Positions 25,179 through 32,563 of a DNA stretch of 64,000 bases are shown here, piece by piece. The translations under genes were made by a program, and so were the position numbers. A model generated the notes under the pieces. That model saw only the letters and a program-made list of their open reading frames with translations, was not told the DNA's origin and did not search any database. Source of the stretch: JAAFGT01 sp041485165 (GTDB lineage Bacteria; Acidobacteriota; Terriglobia; Acidiferrales; UBA7541); assembly GCA_041485165.1 (NCBI GenBank), contig JBGPJC010000003.1:1-64000 (forward strand). The letters run 5' to 3'. Each line of letters begins with the position of its first letter. Within the stretch, counting starts at the first letter, position 1.

Positions 25179-25639
25179 ACTTTGTCGAAGGGTATTCTCA
25201 TCGCCACGGTATGGTTGAGTGGGAAAAGCGGGAACTCGACGAGTGGATCACGGATGTATTCAATGCCCCGGCAATAGCCCTTGAGGCTCACGCAACCAAT
25301 GCCATTCGAGATCACGTTCGCCGTGAGCTTACAAACGAGGGCTGGTCCGATGTAGTCGCAATTGCCCCGAACTTCACGAATGTGACGGTCTTCAGCCAGA
25401 AGGATGAACTTGCGATACAGCTGCAAACCGGCAATGTTAGCCGGGTGTTTTATGATCTGATAAAACTTCAGTATTTGTTCAGCCGTAACAAGATCGAAGC
25501 TGCTGCTCTTGCTGTGCCGACCAAGGTGGGCGCGCAACTGCTCGGCAGTAATATCGCGAACTTCGAACGTCTATGCGGGGAACTGCAGCTTTACGACCGG
25601 ATCGTGACGGTGCCAATCTTGGTCATTGCCTTCGAATGA
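25175..25639 (+). CDS. BglII/BstYI-like restriction endonuclease-fold protein, altered active site
   Basis: 154 residues, shorter than BglII or BstYI (about 200-220). The N-terminal YSHRHG and the C-terminal half match the family pattern: a strand ending QTGN, then VSRVFYDLIKLQYLFSRNKI, and finally IVTVPILVIAFE. In BglII the catalytic residues are Asp84, Glu93 and Gln95 (E-x-Q). Here the corresponding stretch is IQLQTGN (81-87), so the Glu is replaced by Gln 82, and no Asp sits nine residues before it. Asp77 and Glu78 are close by and might substitute. It may be a divergent, partner-dependent or inactive nuclease. ATGA overlap with the methyltransferase supports an R/M pair. Confidence 0.78.
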   Translation: MNFVEGYSHRHGMVEWEKRELDEWITDVFNAPAIALEAHATNAIRDHVRRELTNEGWSDVVAIAPNFTNVTVFSQKDELAIQLQTGNVSRVFYDLIKLQYLFSRNKIEAAALAVPTKVGAQLLGSNIANFERLCGELQLYDRIVTVPILVIAFE

Positions 25640-25646
25640 GGTTGAG

Positions 25647-26981
25647 ATGGTTTATAAGGTTAAGGTTTCTCCCAAGCACGAACGCGAAGCCCAGATAGCA
25701 CTCGGATGCAAGAGCCCGATTGAGATGTCAGCCTTCTACGAGTACCAGAACGCACCGCAACTGCTCCCTGTGATTAGAGTCGCGATAGAGCTTTTGATCT
25801 ACCGCATAGCGAATGGACGCACCCGAACGGCGCAGCTCCGGCATGTCCGATCGCATCAGTTGGCCGTCGATTTCTTCAGCGCCGGCCAAGAGAATCAGGA
25901 GAGCCAGCAGGCTCAGCACGACATTCTCGATCGTTTTTCAAAACAAGGAAACGCATCGATCACTCCGATCGCGACCGTTCTTGGCGAAGGCAAGCAGACG
26001 GAGCCCATTCTCGTCACTGCTTCTGGTGTGGTCGTCAACGGCAACCGCCGATTGTCGGCAATGCGCGAGCTCTACGCCAGTGGCAAAGCAACTTACAACA
26101 GTTTCAGCCACGTCAACTGCAGGGTGCTTCCCGCCGCGGTGACCGACAAAGAAATCAAAGAAATCGAAATCCGTCTGCAGATGCAGCCAGAAACTAAGCT
26201 TCCATACACATGGGTCAACGAAGCGCTGACGATTAAGGATCTTATGGCCAATGGTTTCACTAAGGATGAAGTGATGCGCGACATGCGCAAGGAGACCTCT
26301 CAAGAAATCGATGCCGCTTTGCAGGCGCTTGTCCATGCAGAGATTTACATGAAGGACTGGCTGAAGCAGCCTGAGGAATATGATCTTGTCGAGGGCGCGA
26401 AGCAACATTTTGGCGACATGGCGAGGCTGCTGAAGAACAAGAGCGGAGAAGAACTTGAATTGAGCCGTCGCCTCGGTTTCCTCGTCCAGGACAGCTCGAA
26501 AGAAATGGGGGATCGGGCCTATGCGTTTAATTTCAGTTTCGGCAAGAAATCCGCTGAAGTGGCCGAGGCCCTAGCTGTTCGCCTCGGCGTGGATCTGACG
26601 GCCGCAGCCACCGAAAACAATCAATCCCCGCAGCGACTCGACATCGACATCGAAGACGAAACCGAGGGCGCAAGTTACCAACCCCTAATTGAATTATTGG
26701 ATGACGCCAGCCGCCGGGAAGAAGTGTCCGAAGAACTCATCTCGGTATGCGAGAGCATTCGCTCCGCCGAACAAGATGAAAAGCGGGGGCAGGCGGCACT
26801 GAAAGCGGCGAAGGATGCAAATACGCGGCTGCTTGAGGCCGATATCGCAACGGCCGACCCAGCGACGTATCCTGGAATCGTCGCCCAGCTCGACAGCGTC
26901 ATCACGCGTGCGACGAAGCTTAAGGACGAGGTTGCGAACGCAATCTCGAAGTCGAAATCCGCGGTAACTCCGAAGAACTAA
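25647..26981 (+). CDS. ParB/Srx-like domain protein
   Basis: 444 residues. Residues about 105-150 contain the ParB N-terminal-domain pattern: TPIATVLGEGKQTEPILVTA, then GVVVNGNRRLSAMREL, where NGNRR is the equivalent of the GERR nucleotide-binding box. A helical middle region includes VNEALTIKDLMANGFTKDEV, resembling a helix-turn-helix. The C-terminal 100 residues are predicted coiled coil. ParB-like domains can bind CTP or act as nucleases, and occur in other DNA-modification and defence loci. ATG 25647 with TGAGG upstream is preferred. It lies seven bases after the BglII-like gene. It is not a chromosome-segregation ParB: there is no parA nearby and the domain order differs. Confidence 0.82.
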   Translation: MVYKVKVSPKHEREAQIALGCKSPIEMSAFYEYQNAPQLLPVIRVAIELLIYRIANGRTRTAQLRHVRSHQLAVDFFSAGQENQESQQAQHDILDRFSKQGNASITPIATVLGEGKQTEPILVTASGVVVNGNRRLSAMRELYASGKATYNSFSHVNCRVLPAAVTDKEIKEIEIRLQMQPETKLPYTWVNEALTIKDLMANGFTKDEVMRDMRKETSQEIDAALQALVHAEIYMKDWLKQPEEYDLVEGAKQHFGDMARLLKNKSGEELELSRRLGFLVQDSSKEMGDRAYAFNFSFGKKSAEVAEALAVRLGVDLTAAATENNQSPQRLDIDIEDETEGASYQPLIELLDDASRREEVSEELISVCESIRSAEQDEKRGQAALKAAKDANTRLLEADIATADPATYPGIVAQLDSVITRATKLKDEVANAISKSKSAVTPKN

Positions 26982-26998
26982 GTCTATTGGCTCATGAA

Positions 26999-28906
26999 AT
27001 GACCGCGCCGCCCGTCGAGATCGAAATTACCTACAACGCGACCACGCTCCGCGGCGCTTTCCGACTTCAATCCACTGGTGACAATTCGATATGGGAGCGC
27101 CTGACCCAACGAGTTCTCGCTCTTGACAGCGATTACGAATTTGGTAGTGGTGTCCTCGATGCTCCGTGGACGACGGTCCTTTCCATCATCCGCGAGTTTG
27201 CTCCCTTGCAGCGAAAGCAGGGGTTTCATTTTCGTCCCGTGGGCCCCGCAAAGGAAAAGATTGATCAGTTCGTCCGTGAATACAAAGCGGTTAAGGATTC
27301 ACGCGGGACGCTAACAGCCACGCTCAGTGACAAAGAAGTTGAGCAGCGGCTAAAGGCTGTGGCTTTTACAAAACGCGACCTCAAGACATTTCAGAACCGA
27401 GATCTTACGCACCTTCTTTCACTGGCCAACGGAGCCAATTTCTCGGTTCCCGGCGCCGGGAAAACTACTGTCACTTTCGCTTTGCACCTGATCACTCAGC
27501 GCCCAGGCCAGCATCTTCTAGTTCTGGCACCGAAAAATGCTTTCATCGCATGGCAAGATGTTGTTCGTGACTGCATTGATTCGAATTCAGAAAACAGCAA
27601 TGCTGAGCCATTCACCGTGCTTACTGGCGGGGCAGATACAATCGCTGCACTCCTGGAATCCGGTGCAACCCGCTTCCTTATTACTTACGACCAGCTAATA
27701 CGGATTCCCACCATAATAGCCGCGTACCTTTCGCGGCGTCCCGTTCACCTTGTCCTTGACGAATCACATCGCATGAAGGCAGGTATGGCATCGCAGAGAG
27801 GATCCCTGCTCCTCAATCTGTCATCGCTTGCCGTCCGTCGCGACATTCTCAGCGGAACGCCAATGCCACAATCCCCCAGCGATCTGCAATCACAACTCGA
27901 TTTCCTGTGGCCGGGAGCGGGTTTAGGCTTGAAGATTGCTCAAGGGGCGGCCCCAAGGCAGGTCTTGGGCAACCTTTATGTGAGGACAACCAAGAGCGAG
28001 TTGGGCTTGCTCAAGCCACACCGGCAATTCATCCATGTCGAGATGAACCCTGGACAGCAAGCGCTCTATGCGGTCGTGCGCAACGAAGCCCTGAAGCAGT
28101 TGAGTTCGCTGAAATATGAAAGCCGCGTTGACGTGTACGGCGCGCGGAGGTCGGTGATGACGTTACTGCAGCTGTCAGTGAACCCCGTCCTGGCCCTGCG
28201 TTCCATGGCCGAAACGCAAGAACTTTCCCTCATAGGTTCCGGAATTGTAGACAAGGTGATTGAGGAAGGGCCTTCCCAAAAAATGCGAGCCGTCGCTTCG
28301 CTTGCTCGACAGCTTTCTCGCGATGGTCACAAGAGCGTCATCTGGACGATATTCACCGGGACCATCCTCGAAATGGAGAAGATGCTGGCCGATCTGAACC
28401 CGGTTACGCTGTATGGCGCAATACCCATTGGTGAAGAAGAAGGCGCAGATACGCGAGAGAACCGTATTCGACGGTTCCATGAGGATCCAGCCTGCGCTGT
28501 TATGATCGCAAATCCCTCCGCGGCCGGCGAGGGAATCAGCCTCCATGCAATCTGTCACAACGCCATTTATCTTGATCGCAGCTACAACACGACCCACTAC
28601 CTGCAGTCGATTGATCGAATCCACCGCCTCGGACTTAAACCGGGCATCGAAACGTACATTCATATCTTTCAGACGGTAGCTCCGCAAGCAATCGGAAGTA
28701 TTGACCGCTCTGTCAATCACCGCTTAGCTATCAAACTCAGAAATCTGCAGCAGCTTCTTGACGATCCCGATCTTCATGAAATAGCCCTGGATGAGGAAAA
28801 TGCCGCCGATCCGACGAACTACGGTATCGAGCTGGATGACCTCATTGATTTGATCGAGGAGCTTGAGGGGAGAGATCTCAACTTTGACGATAGCGAAGAG
28901 GAATAA
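26999..28906 (+). CDS. SNF2/SF2-type DNA helicase-translocase
   Basis: About 635 residues. An unusual N-terminal region of about 125 residues precedes the motor. Walker A is SVPGAGKTT (about 149-157) instead of the usual GLGKT of SNF2 proteins, and motif II is LVLDESHRMK (DESH, about 254-257). Motif III is LSGTPMP. The second RecA lobe shows SAAGEGISLHAICHNAIYLD and LQSIDRIHRLG (motif VI). The C-terminus is very acidic. ATG 26999 is taken; TTG 26987 is possible, and neither has a clear Shine-Dalgarno, so translation is probably coupled to the upstream gene 17 bases away. Predicted role: ATP-driven movement on DNA for the nuclease partners. Confidence 0.92.
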   Translation: MTAPPVEIEITYNATTLRGAFRLQSTGDNSIWERLTQRVLALDSDYEFGSGVLDAPWTTVLSIIREFAPLQRKQGFHFRPVGPAKEKIDQFVREYKAVKDSRGTLTATLSDKEVEQRLKAVAFTKRDLKTFQNRDLTHLLSLANGANFSVPGAGKTTVTFALHLITQRPGQHLLVLAPKNAFIAWQDVVRDCIDSNSENSNAEPFTVLTGGADTIAALLESGATRFLITYDQLIRIPTIIAAYLSRRPVHLVLDESHRMKAGMASQRGSLLLNLSSLAVRRDILSGTPMPQSPSDLQSQLDFLWPGAGLGLKIAQGAAPRQVLGNLYVRTTKSELGLLKPHRQFIHVEMNPGQQALYAVVRNEALKQLSSLKYESRVDVYGARRSVMTLLQLSVNPVLALRSMAETQELSLIGSGIVDKVIEEGPSQKMRAVASLARQLSRDGHKSVIWTIFTGTILEMEKMLADLNPVTLYGAIPIGEEEGADTRENRIRRFHEDPACAVMIANPSAAGEGISLHAICHNAIYLDRSYNTTHYLQSIDRIHRLGLKPGIETYIHIFQTVAPQAIGSIDRSVNHRLAIKLRNLQQLLDDPDLHEIALDEENAADPTNYGIELDDLIDLIEELEGRDLNFDDSEEE

Positions 28907-28908
28907 CG

Positions 28909-29781
28909 GTGACACTCCACCGACAAGAATCCCTCTTCACCATGAGCGCTCTGAACGGTCTACTCGCGATTCGGCGTTACGCCATTGCTCATCCTAACGT
29001 TTTGCTGCCGGAAGTCGTAACGGCACTGAAGCACGTATCCGCGGACGAGGCCTATCACAATTACGAGGCGGCTGCCACATTGCACAGTCTCGTAGCGCGG
29101 GCTGAAAGGCCTGAGACCGATATTCCCTTGTTCTTCCGGGAAGCCATTACGACACTCGTTAGGGAGATCAAACCTTGGTGGGTGCGCCTTTCGACTTCGG
29201 GACGTGATCGCGTGAAGGCCGCCCTCAGCATAAACGAAGTTCAATGCTTCGATGCCGCTGGTCTCTTTGCGCAACCGCCGACAGCCGAGATTCTCACATG
29301 GTGGGACGCATTGGCCCATGGAGTCCGTGCGAACGACAATGCGAAGCTATTAGCGCAGGGCCGTGAAGCGGAGCGGCTCACTATGGACTACGAGACGAGA
29401 AGATTATCCGACTTGGGCATTAGCAATCGTCCGCAGTGGATCTCTTTCGACGACAACGCGGCTGGGTACGACGTGCTGTCGTACGAAAGGGGACCTGTTG
29501 AACCCGTTGCTAAACTGATTGAAGTCAAATCGACCGGCCGTCGGCCACGCGAGATTTTCCTGACCCGGAACGAATGGGAAACCGCGCTGGAACGGTTCCC
29601 TAACTACTGTTTTCATATCTGGACACTCCCGGAGATGCAGCTGACCGAACTCACCCCGTCTGACCTTAGCCGGCATGTGCCCGAAAATAACGGAAACGGG
29701 GTCTGGCAAGTCGTCCGCATAACCTTAGAGGACGGGGCGCATGGCCCAATCGCCGGATCGTGCGGCGAGGATGGCGACTGA
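28909..29781 (+). CDS. DUF3883 (NO VEIN C-terminal-like) nuclease-fold protein
   Basis: 290 residues from GTG 28909, which has AGAGGA just upstream and sits two bases after the helicase stop; ATG 28942 is an alternative. The N-terminal 140 residues are helical and unrecognised. Residues about 148-250 form DUF3883: GREAERLTMDYETRRL, DDNAAGYDVLSYE and KLIEVKSTGR, then FLTRNEWETA. Glu155, Asp188 and Glu205-x-Lys207 fit the E-D-ExK pattern of PD-(D/E)XK nucleases, so all catalytic positions are intact, unlike in the BglII-like protein. DUF3883 is often found beside or fused to helicases in defence loci. Likely the effector nuclease of the operon. Confidence 0.85.
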   Translation: MTLHRQESLFTMSALNGLLAIRRYAIAHPNVLLPEVVTALKHVSADEAYHNYEAAATLHSLVARAERPETDIPLFFREAITTLVREIKPWWVRLSTSGRDRVKAALSINEVQCFDAAGLFAQPPTAEILTWWDALAHGVRANDNAKLLAQGREAERLTMDYETRRLSDLGISNRPQWISFDDNAAGYDVLSYERGPVEPVAKLIEVKSTGRRPREIFLTRNEWETALERFPNYCFHIWTLPEMQLTELTPSDLSRHVPENNGNGVWQVVRITLEDGAHGPIAGSCGEDGD

Positions 29782-29850
29782 CGAAGGCTAGGTTTCCCGG
29801 GTGCTTTTTAAGCAGTCTTGTGACGATGTCAGCGTCGAGCGAATAACTGC

Positions 29851-30069
29851 TCATCCCGTTTCACCGGGGTTGAAAGTGGCCCGGTGTAGCTCCAGGTCGG
29901 CCTCGAAATCTTTCCACCAAGTCTCACCGCGGTCGTCTGGAGTGGCGAGCCAGGAATCCAGCCACTGAAGCAGTTTTGTGTTTCGTGGTCGCAGGCGCCG
30001 CGCAGCTCCACTGGAATCGGTCACGAGCGACTTTGATTTCCCTCGGCGCAAAATGGATTGCTTGGGCAT
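29851..30069 (-). CDS. Small hypothetical protein, convergent with the island operon
   Basis: 72 residues starting MPKQSILRRGKSKSL, with a Trp-rich, acidic C-terminal half (LLQWLDSWLATPDDRG, then WWKDFEADLELHR). The aromatic and acidic pattern looks like a folded small protein and not a random reading frame, but the ribosome binding site is weak (AGGA about 17 bases upstream). I do not recognise the family. It lies 69 bases beyond the DUF3883 gene on the opposite strand. Whether it belongs to the island is unknown. Confidence 0.45.
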   Translation of the reverse strand: MPKQSILRRGKSKSLVTDSSGAARRLRPRNTKLLQWLDSWLATPDDRGETWWKDFEADLELHRATFNPGETG

Positions 30070-30361
30070 GAGTTTGGGTTTCCGATCCTTTTCTGTTGCG
30101 TATCCGGCAAAACCCTGCTTGCTTATCCTAGCCTAAAGAGCCGCTGAGGGGAAACATCTGGAGGATGGGCGGAGAGATGAAAGCAGATCCCTCGTCCGCC
30201 GGAGCTGACTCGGGATGACAGTTCTTGGCGTGGGGGGGAACGGGGAGGGAAAAAGATAACGCGGAGGCACAGAGAACGCAGAGTGACGCAGAGTCTGGAA
30301 GAGATGGCCAGGATTTGGAGGTTGGACGGAGGAGGATGGGAGCTGGAAGTTGCGGGTTTGA

Positions 30362-30499
30362 GGTAGGGGCACGGCGAAGCCGTGCCCATTCGACGGACGA
30401 CAGGCGATGATCGACGGACCCTTCGACTCGCTCCGTTCGCTCAGGATTAACATCCTGGCCGGATGCTGACGGTGGGCACGGCTGTGCCGTGCCCCTACC
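30362..30499. repeat. REP-like palindrome pair in inverted orientation
   Basis: GGGCACGGC-gaa-GCCGTGCCC (30367-30387) and GGGCACGGC-tgt-GCCGTGCCC (30474-30494) are two hairpins. The outer flanks GGTAGGGGCACGGC and GCCGTGCCCCTACC also form a perfect 14-bp inverted pair, giving a BIME-like doublet with about 110 bases between. It marks the right side of the island. The remaining sequence between 30070 and 30361 holds only low-complexity, purine-rich DNA and phrases typical of dispersed intergenic repeats; no gene is seen. Confidence 0.8.
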
Positions 30500-30509
30500 A
30501 AATCTAGGA

Positions 30510-31760
30510 TTAGATGACTCGTGGCTCAGGGATAGGAATGAGGACCTTTGTGCCGCGGTCGCGGAGAAGCTGGAGGTATTCCAGGATCTCGGTGGCGAAG
30601 TTCCAGGCCAGCAGGAAAACATAGTCGGGCGGCTGCTGCGATAGCCGCTCCGGCGAATAGACCGGGATGTGGCTGCCCGGAGTGTACAGGCCGATCTTCA
30701 GCGGGCTGCGGTCCACGGTAAAGCTCACCAGCGAAGTGTCGATGCCGCAATAGCACAGCAGCGTATTGCCCTTGGCAGGCGCGCCGTAGCCGGCTACGGT
30801 CTTTCCCGCGTCTCGCCAGCTGCGCAGCAAGGTGAGCAGCCGCTCGCGGTTCTGGGCGACACGCGCGGCAAAGGAGCGGTAGGTATCCAGCGTGCCAAAC
30901 CCCGCCCGCCTCTCCTGTTCCGCCATTTCCAGGACCTGTGCGCCGTGGCCCTGCGGGCTGGAAGCGCGTCCCCACATGCGCAGCGAGCCGCCGTGGATAT
31001 CCACCTGGTCCACGCGCTCGAGCTCGAGGCCAGCGCGTTCGAATAGGCGCATCAGCGGGCGCACCGCGAAGTAGCAGAGATGCTCGTGGTAGATGGTGTC
31101 GTACTCGAACGCGGCGAGCATGGTGGCCAGATAGGGCGCCTCGATGACCACGCGCCCGCCGGGTTTGAGCAGCGCGCCGCAGGCGGAGAGGAATCCCACC
31201 GTGTCATCCACGTGTGCCAGGACGTTGTTGGCCAGAACTGCGGAAGCGGGGCCATGTGTTTGCAGCAGGCGCGCGGCCAGCGGCGCGTCGAAAAATTCGT
31301 TGACCGTCTCGATGCCCGCGGCGCGAGCAATCTCAGCGATGTTTTTCGCCGGCTCGACGCCGAGCGTGCGCACGCCCAGGTCGCGGAAACAGCCCAGCAG
31401 GCTGCCGTCGTTCGAGGCCACCTCGACCACCAGGTCATTCGCGCCGAGGCCGATCGCGCGATTCACCTCTCCGGCCAGCGCAGTGTTGTGACGCACAATG
31501 GTGGCGTTTGTTCCCGTGCGATACAGATAGTTGGAGAACAACACTTTCGGGCTGACCACGTCTACGAGCTGCACCAGCCAGCAATCCGAACAGAAGTAGA
31601 CCTCCAGAGGAAAACGCGGCTCCGGTTCGCGGAGCTGCTCGGCGGTAAGGAAAGCATTGGCCAGCGGCACCTGCCCCAGCGAGAGGAACTTGTGCAGGTT
31701 GCGCCCGCCGCAAGCCCGGCAGGTGTCGCGCACGGTCAGGACGCCGGAGGGAAGACTCAT
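30510..31760 (-). CDS. Class I SAM-dependent C-methyltransferase (sugar C-methyltransferase type)
   Basis: 416 residues from ATG 31760. An N-terminal zinc-binding domain (CRACGG near residue 12, later YFCSDCWLVQL) is followed by the SAM fold (VVEVASNDGSLLG, LGVEPAKNIAEIA) and a C-terminal Methyltransf_14-like domain (VAGYGAPAKGNTLLCYCGI). This three-part layout is that of NDP-sugar C-methyltransferases such as those making branched deoxysugars. The ATG overlaps the stop of the upstream glycosyltransferase gene (ATGA). Last gene of a three-gene operon. Exact sugar substrate unknown. Confidence 0.9.
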   Translation of the reverse strand: MSLPSGVLTVRDTCRACGGRNLHKFLSLGQVPLANAFLTAEQLREPEPRFPLEVYFCSDCWLVQLVDVVSPKVLFSNYLYRTGTNATIVRHNTALAGEVNRAIGLGANDLVVEVASNDGSLLGCFRDLGVRTLGVEPAKNIAEIARAAGIETVNEFFDAPLAARLLQTHGPASAVLANNVLAHVDDTVGFLSACGALLKPGGRVVIEAPYLATMLAAFEYDTIYHEHLCYFAVRPLMRLFERAGLELERVDQVDIHGGSLRMWGRASSPQGHGAQVLEMAEQERRAGFGTLDTYRSFAARVAQNRERLLTLLRSWRDAGKTVAGYGAPAKGNTLLCYCGIDTSLVSFTVDRSPLKIGLYTPGSHIPVYSPERLSQQPPDYVFLLAWNFATEILEYLQLLRDRGTKVLIPIPEPRVI

Positions 31761-32563
31761 TGCGGCTGCCGGCCCTCTCTCGAGGGGTCCGGGGCCAGCC
31801 CGAGATCGGCGGAGGTGAGGGGCCGGACAGCGCGCTTCCATGCGCGGTGTTCGCTGCCGAAGCGGTAGCGGAAGATGTTTTTCAGGAATTGCAGGCAGGT
31901 CGAGTAACGCACGTTGGATTTTCCGCCGCCGCGTGCCAGGCCCTCGACGTCGCGTTCGCGGATCTGCAGGCCCAGGTGCTTGGCCTTGATCATCAGTTCG
32001 GGATCCAGAAACCAGTCGCGCGACTCGAGCCGCAACGAAGCAAGCGCCACCCGCGGAAAAACCTTTGGGCTGGCATTCAGGTCAATCGAGCCGAGCCAGC
32101 CAAACGCCGCCTGCATGCCGAAATTGTACAGCACCGAGACCAGCTTGCGCCTCCAACTGTCTTTGCGGAACCTTCTGCGCACTTTGGCCAGCGTGGGGAC
32201 TTCGGCGCGGCTCGCTTCCTGATAAGTGCGCACCGCTTCTTCGGCAGCCACCTGGCCGTCGGCGCAGAGGTACCCGGCCAACGGCGCGGTGCAGGCTTTC
32301 AGCCCCTCGAGGACGCCTTTGCCGTAACCCTGGTTGACGGCCACGCTCACCTTGACTACCGGCTGACCCTCGGCGATCAGGGCGTCAATGATTTCGCCGG
32401 TGCGGTCGCGCGAGCCATTGTCCACCAGGACCAACTCGAGCGTGACACCGGAACGCTCAAATGCTTCGAGCAAATCCCGCGCGGTGGTCTTCAGGCAAAC
32501 CTCTTCGTTGTAGCAGGGCATCACCATGGAAACAGCCGCGGGCTTGCGAGGCGCCGCCGGCAT
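31757..32563 (-). CDS. Family 2 glycosyltransferase
   Basis: 268 residues of GT-A fold. VSMVMPCYNEE starts the nucleotide-sugar domain, and VLVDNGSRDRTGEI is the conserved first Asp region. The metal-site DxD is replaced by CADGQV (about residues 98-103), unlike the DADGT of the related enzyme at 42403. No membrane segment is obvious. Its ATG directly abuts the stop of the epimerase, and its stop overlaps the methyltransferase start, so the three genes are one operon. Probable polyprenyl-phosphate or glycan-chain transferase. Confidence 0.9.
   Translation of the reverse strand: MPAAPRKPAAVSMVMPCYNEEVCLKTTARDLLEAFERSGVTLELVLVDNGSRDRTGEIIDALIAEGQPVVKVSVAVNQGYGKGVLEGLKACTAPLAGYLCADGQVAAEEAVRTYQEASRAEVPTLAKVRRRFRKDSWRRKLVSVLYNFGMQAAFGWLGSIDLNASPKVFPRVALASLRLESRDWFLDPELMIKAKHLGLQIRERDVEGLARGGGKSNVRYSTCLQFLKNIFRYRFGSEHRAWKRAVRPLTSADLGLAPDPSREGRQPQ

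Noticed and set aside
25647..26981. Chromosome partitioning ParB and nearby origin
   Set aside because: No parA, no parS-like palindromes noticed, and the domain order differs from ParB; context is a restriction-like operon.
24046..29781. Assignment to DISARM, BREX, Dnd/Ssp or Dpd
   Set aside because: No DUF1998, PLD, PglZ, BrxL, DndCDE or preQ0-insertion proteins are present; only individual domain types are shared.
22079..30509. Prophage or integrative element with integrase
   Set aside because: No integrase, structural, lysis or conjugation genes and no tRNA attachment site are visible within the window.
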